Below, piece by piece: positions 4,839-8,265 of a stretch of DNA of 8,265 bases (position 1 is its first letter; every line of letters begins with the position of its first letter). The stretch covers positions 1-8,265 of the forward strand of contig CAKPAV010000066.1 of NCBI GenBank assembly GCA_934133115.1. The letters are read 5' to 3'. Source of the stretch: an uncultured Bacilli bacterium (lineage in GTDB: Bacteria > Bacillota_I > Bacilli_A > RFN20 > CAG-826). The notes under the pieces were generated by a model. That model was not told the DNA's origin. It did no database searches and saw nothing but the letters and a program-made list of their open reading frames with translations. The position numbers and the translations under genes are program-made.

Positions 4839-7800
4839 AATCCCCACCATAACTTGGATATGGGATTGTATATATAATCGACATAGAACTTAATATAGAA
4901 TTTGTGTTATTAAAATTCCTAAAACCAAAACATATAAATTTAAGTTGTGACAAGATTCTTTGAGTAGTGTAAGTTCTTGGCACTACATTTTTTTGCAAAT
5001 CGACTTTTTGAAAGTTCAATTCATTAAAATCCATTCCCAATTGATCTTTGCTTATTTTTGCTAAAGTTCGCATTGTTTCAAATGGTATTTTATTGTTTGC
5101 ATAAGCGACTTCCAATTCGCTAGGAATTCCCGTATCATTTGTTAGTGTCCAACTCCAAATTGTCTTAAAGTAATCAAGTGAACCCATATTATATGGTTTT
5201 GTGATAAAGTAAGATTCTACCGGCTTATAGCTGATTATTTCTGCTTTAAACGCTTTAGAAATTTCTTGATCGGCATAACGAATAAGATTTATTATTTGAC
5301 CTTCTTTTTCAAGGCTGAAAGTAGAATCTTGTTTGTTGATTTTAACAATATTAAATTCATCCTCTAATTTATAACATAATGTTGCACGATATAATTCGGA
5401 AAGAACAATTTCATTACCTGTTATAGCATCATATAATTTGTAACAATCGTTTAATAAAGCATTTTCATCACTAATATATTTTTTTAAGTAATATTTTTTG
5501 TAATATGTTTTAAGAGAGCTATTTGGAAATGCAGCAATTTCATTTTCACTTTCTGCATGATTCAAATAGATTATTTTTTTCTCACTTATCATACTACTTA
5601 CTTTGTTTACTTGCTCATAATTGGATTCGCCATTTGTAAGTCCAACTAATTCTAAACAATTTAAATTATTATTTACAAAGAAATCAACCGAACCACTTTT
5701 CACATTAGAAATTGTTCCAATTTGATAATACATATAAGATATATCTTCATTACTTGTAGGTATAATTTTGAATGTATAACTAATATTCTCTTCTAATTGA
5801 TTGATAACTGCTTTAGATACAATTACTTCATCATTTTGTTCCCCTTCTGAAACTAATAGAGAACCATCTTTTCCAATAAACAATTTAGAAATATCATCAT
5901 AATTTTTACCAACTTTATAGAATTGTCCATTTGAGTCTGCAATAAATAATGTAGAGTTATATTCCAACATAGAGGTTACATTTGTTAAATTTATAACCCA
6001 CCATTCATATTGATTATTTACTTTGGTTTCATAATGCGTGAGAAATATTTTTTCTTTTAAAACAATATATAAATATTTATTATTAGTCCAAATAAATGAA
6101 TTAGATAAATTGTATTTTTTAAGTTCTTCATCTATATAATAAGAACGCGAATTAGCATACCTTTGATTATCGCCAATAATACCTGTTAAATCTAAACCAA
6201 CAAGATTATTATCTTCTGATATAAAGACTGTATCACCATTAAAATTAGCAATTGTTTGTGGAGAAATACCTGCAACAGAATTATTGCCCTTAGATAACGG
6301 AAATTCCTCTTGATATAAAGTCTCGTTGTCAATTCCAGTCATAGCATTTCCAGAACCATCAATTGCTGTTACTAATGTCGGAGTTCTAAAATATACTGTA
6401 GTTTCTTTATCTGACTTATTCTTTAAAACAAGTAGCTTATCATTAGAAACAATATCGTATCCAATTACTGCGTTATCAGTTTCACCATAATAACAATATG
6501 AAGTATCTTCAAAATATCCAAAATTGCCATTTATCATTGATTCATCTTCTAAGAATTCATAATCAACTTGGCCTGAATGCCAATCACAATTCTTAAAATC
6601 ATCGTTTCCACTTACAAACAATCTATTTTTTGCATTATTGTTTCCAAATAGAATTCCAAATTTACAATTATTGATTTTATCCGCATTTCCCTCTACATAG
6701 CATGGATATTTAACAGTAATATTGTTACTACCATCAATTGGAGGGATATAGTCATCAAGTAAAATTACTCTAGCATTTTTTGTATCATCAAAAATATCAT
6801 CTAAATATCCAAATACTTTAATATCTTGGATGATTTTTTCATCAGCTAATACTCGTGCTCCATCGGAATTGATTTTAGTGTTGGCGTTATTAGAATCATC
6901 AAATTCTGGAATTAAAATATACTTATCGTATATTGTTTCTCCATTTGGTAGTTCATATTTTTGTTGATAAATTGCAACAAGTTTATGTTTCTTTGTTGAA
7001 GAATACACATATTTTGAATTTACGGAAATTGTATATTCACATGAAACATTATAATTTGTTGCGCTTGTGATTCGAATTGTTTTGCTATTTGTTACATTTA
7101 AGAATTTTGTACCTTTTAAAGGAAAGATATTGATAGCCGATAAACCACTATTTAATTTTACTTGTAATTTTTTTTGAACGCCTGATGAATCTTTATAGAA
7201 TATTTGAATTTCAGTGGTATCATTATCATTTAAAAAAGTATCATTAACATTATATTCTGTATAAACGTTAACAAGGCTAATTCCTGTTATTTCTGTTATT
7301 TCAACCACTTTTACATAGAGATTAGCTATATTATTTTCTGTGTTAGATTCATTAAACATATTTCGAACAAGAAGTTTTAAACATAATTCTTTTTCAAAAT
7401 ATGACCCCATATCCAATGATAAATATTTTGATCCATCATAAGAAAATGAAGGCAATTCATCACAGCTTATAATAAACTCATCATCTTCTTCAATTATTTG
7501 TTTATTCTTAAAATAGCAGCTTTGTTTATAATCCGCATTTTCATATGAAACTATTACTTTTAATTTAGGATTATTTTTATCAGTTGTAACTGCGTTTATT
7601 CCATCGCTAATATTACTATATGTCAATGGAAAATTGCTTGAATCAATTTCAATATTTGAAATTTTAGGCTTAATAAAAGTAAATTTATTAACATCAAGAG
7701 CATATTCAGTTTCTTCAATGACAATACTTATTGAAGATGGAATAGTTAAAATAAATGAATTATTAGTGAATGAATAGTTTGTAACATTTTCAACTATTCC

Positions 7801-8265
7801 ACTTTGATGAGTTGCTTCGATAGTTAAAGAATCTCTAATTTTATTTAATCTATTGCCTAAAACAAAGTTCACATTATTCTTTAAAGCCACTGATGAAATT
7901 TTATCTTCATCAAATTGAATTATAAAAGAGCCAGAAACATTAGAAATAGGATCTAAAACAAAAATTCTTGTTCCATCATCTTTTTTGATTATTGAACTTC
8001 CAATAGTTAATCTTTCAGTTAATGTTTCATTTCGATAGAATTGCAGACTTGACAATTCGCTTATTGCTTCTGTGCTGCCGTCACTGTACACTCTTATAAA
8101 ACTCATGCCACTTGGATAATGAAACAAAGCAGCGTTATTATCCCAATAATGTGTTGAATCGCTACTACCAATAATATTCAAACTTTTAGCTTCATATCTA
8201 ATAACTGAAATTTCATAAGTTGCAGTTAAATTTTGCGAATAATTATTTTTGTATGAAACCAAAAC
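4837..8265 (-). CDS. Very large virion structural protein, Ig-like plus probable beta-propeller (5' end missing)
   Basis: 1142 codons are visible, open through the right edge. The first possible start, at 8262, is a TTG with no SD room, and the frame stays open upstream of it, so the true start is outside the window. No membrane span or signal peptide is visible. The protein is beta-rich and high in Asn, Ser and Ile. About residues 320-420 look like a bacterial Ig-like domain (ITGISLVNVYTEYNVNDTF, later ITSATNYNVSCEYTISVNSK). About 480-790 carry NRLFVSGN, W-H-S-G, YFEDT, AVIGYD, TVYFRTP, ANFNGDTVFIS, NKYLYIVL and YEWWVINL in series, the layout of a blade-repeat propeller that I associate with phage tail/stopper-type structural proteins (P22 gp10-like in general form). 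The C-terminal ~130 residues (from SYFITKPYNMGSLDYFKTIW) end in an aromatic SIIYTIPYPSYGGD. Role: head-tail or tail structure, inferred. Confidence 0.85.
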   Translation of the reverse strand, partial: VLVSYKNNYSQNLTATYEISVIRYEAKSLNIIGSSDSTHYWDNNAALFHYPSGMSFIRVYSDGSTEAISELSSLQFYRNETLTERLTIGSSIIKKDDGTRIFVLDPISNVSGSFIIQFDEDKISSVALKNNVNFVLGNRLNKIRDSLTIEATHQSGIVENVTNYSFTNNSFILTIPSSISIVIEETEYALDVNKFTFIKPKISNIEIDSSNFPLTYSNISDGINAVTTDKNNPKLKVIVSYENADYKQSCYFKNKQIIEEDDEFIISCDELPSFSYDGSKYLSLDMGSYFEKELCLKLLVRNMFNESNTENNIANLYVKVVEITEITGISLVNVYTEYNVNDTFLNDNDTTEIQIFYKDSSGVQKKLQVKLNSGLSAINIFPLKGTKFLNVTNSKTIRITSATNYNVSCEYTISVNSKYVYSSTKKHKLVAIYQQKYELPNGETIYDKYILIPEFDDSNNANTKINSDGARVLADEKIIQDIKVFGYLDDIFDDTKNARVILLDDYIPPIDGSNNITVKYPCYVEGNADKINNCKFGILFGNNNAKNRLFVSGNDDFKNCDWHSGQVDYEFLEDESMINGNFGYFEDTSYCYYGETDNAVIGYDIVSNDKLLVLKNKSDKETTVYFRTPTLVTAIDGSGNAMTGIDNETLYQEEFPLSKGNNSVAGISPQTIANFNGDTVFISEDNNLVGLDLTGIIGDNQRYANSRSYYIDEELKKYNLSNSFIWTNNKYLYIVLKEKIFLTHYETKVNNQYEWWVINLTNVTSMLEYNSTLFIADSNGQFYKVGKNYDDISKLFIGKDGSLLVSEGEQNDEVIVSKAVINQLEENISYTFKIIPTSNEDISYMYYQIGTISNVKSGSVDFFVNNNLNCLELVGLTNGESNYEQVNKVSSMISEKKIIYLNHAESENEIAAFPNSSLKTYYKKYYLKKYISDENALLNDCYKLYDAITGNEIVLSELYRATLCYKLEDEFNIVKINKQDSTFSLEKEGQIINLIRYADQEISKAFKAEIISYKPVESYFITKPYNMGSLDYFKTIWSWTLTNDTGIPSELEVAYANNKIPFETMRTLAKISKDQLGMDFNELNFQKVDLQKNVVPRTYTTQRILSQLKFICFGFRNFNNTNSILSSMSIIYTIPYPSYGGD

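Noticed and set aside
4821..4850. ATG at 4850 as the start of the signal-peptide protein
   Set aside because: It overlaps the preceding gene by 14 bases, has no SD, and would bury the signal peptide; ATG at 4820 has AAAGGAGG at proper distance.
8260..8262. Start codon of the large virion gene at 8262
   Set aside because: The codon is TTG, the frame remains open through 8265, and no SD can be seen; the gene is simply truncated by the window.
1..8265. Template repeat or reverse transcriptase of the DGR inside the window
   Set aside because: I found no second GC-rich, A-bearing copy of the VR and no reverse-transcriptase motif in any frame; they must lie outside if present.
1..8265. Mollicute code 4 (TGA = Trp)
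   Set aside because: Trp residues in all genes are encoded by TGG and every gene is intact under the standard code; in a code 4 genome many Trp codons would be TGA and would break the frames.

Overview
The window is AT-rich (roughly 30% GC by eye), densely packed and entirely minus-strand. It reads as part of the late (structural) operon of a tailed phage or prophage of a low-GC Gram-positive host. The host call rests on the strong Shine-Dalgarno sites (AAAGGAGG, AAGGAG, GGAGG) in front of the genes, very short intergenic gaps, and AT-rich codon use. Trp is encoded by TGG and genes end in TAA or TAG, so I see no sign of a reassigned code. No tRNA, rRNA, CRISPR array, IS element, integrase or origin is visible.

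In transcription order (right to left): (1) a very large partial virion protein with an Ig-like segment and a probable beta-propeller, 4837-8265, whose 5' end lies beyond the right edge; (2) a compact block of four membrane proteins, 4820-2322: a signal-peptide/coiled-coil protein (213 aa), a tetraspan with a charged tail (179 aa), a small two-helix protein (82 aa) and a four-helix protein with a large soluble loop (350 aa); (3) a 68-base gap, the largest in the window; (4) a repeat-containing tail-fibre or adaptor protein (310 aa) at 2253-1321; (5) a receptor-binding-type protein starting at 1304 that runs off the left edge.

The most striking signal is at the left edge. The C-terminal coding segment of the last gene (about positions 1-77) switches abruptly from AT-rich codons to a 57% GC patch in which 14 of 18 consecutive codons end in C and encode mostly Tyr, Phe, Gly, Leu and Cys, followed by G-L-R-L-C. 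This is what the variable region (VR) of a diversity-generating retroelement (DGR) in a C-type-lectin/FGE-fold target looks like. The template repeat, accessory protein and reverse transcriptase would be expected just beyond position 1 and cannot be seen here.

Working model (inference): the large protein and the two fibre-like proteins form the tail or adhesion apparatus, the terminal fibre being hypervariable. The four membrane proteins are unrecognised; lysis, genome delivery across the membrane, and alteration of the infected cell's membrane are all open.
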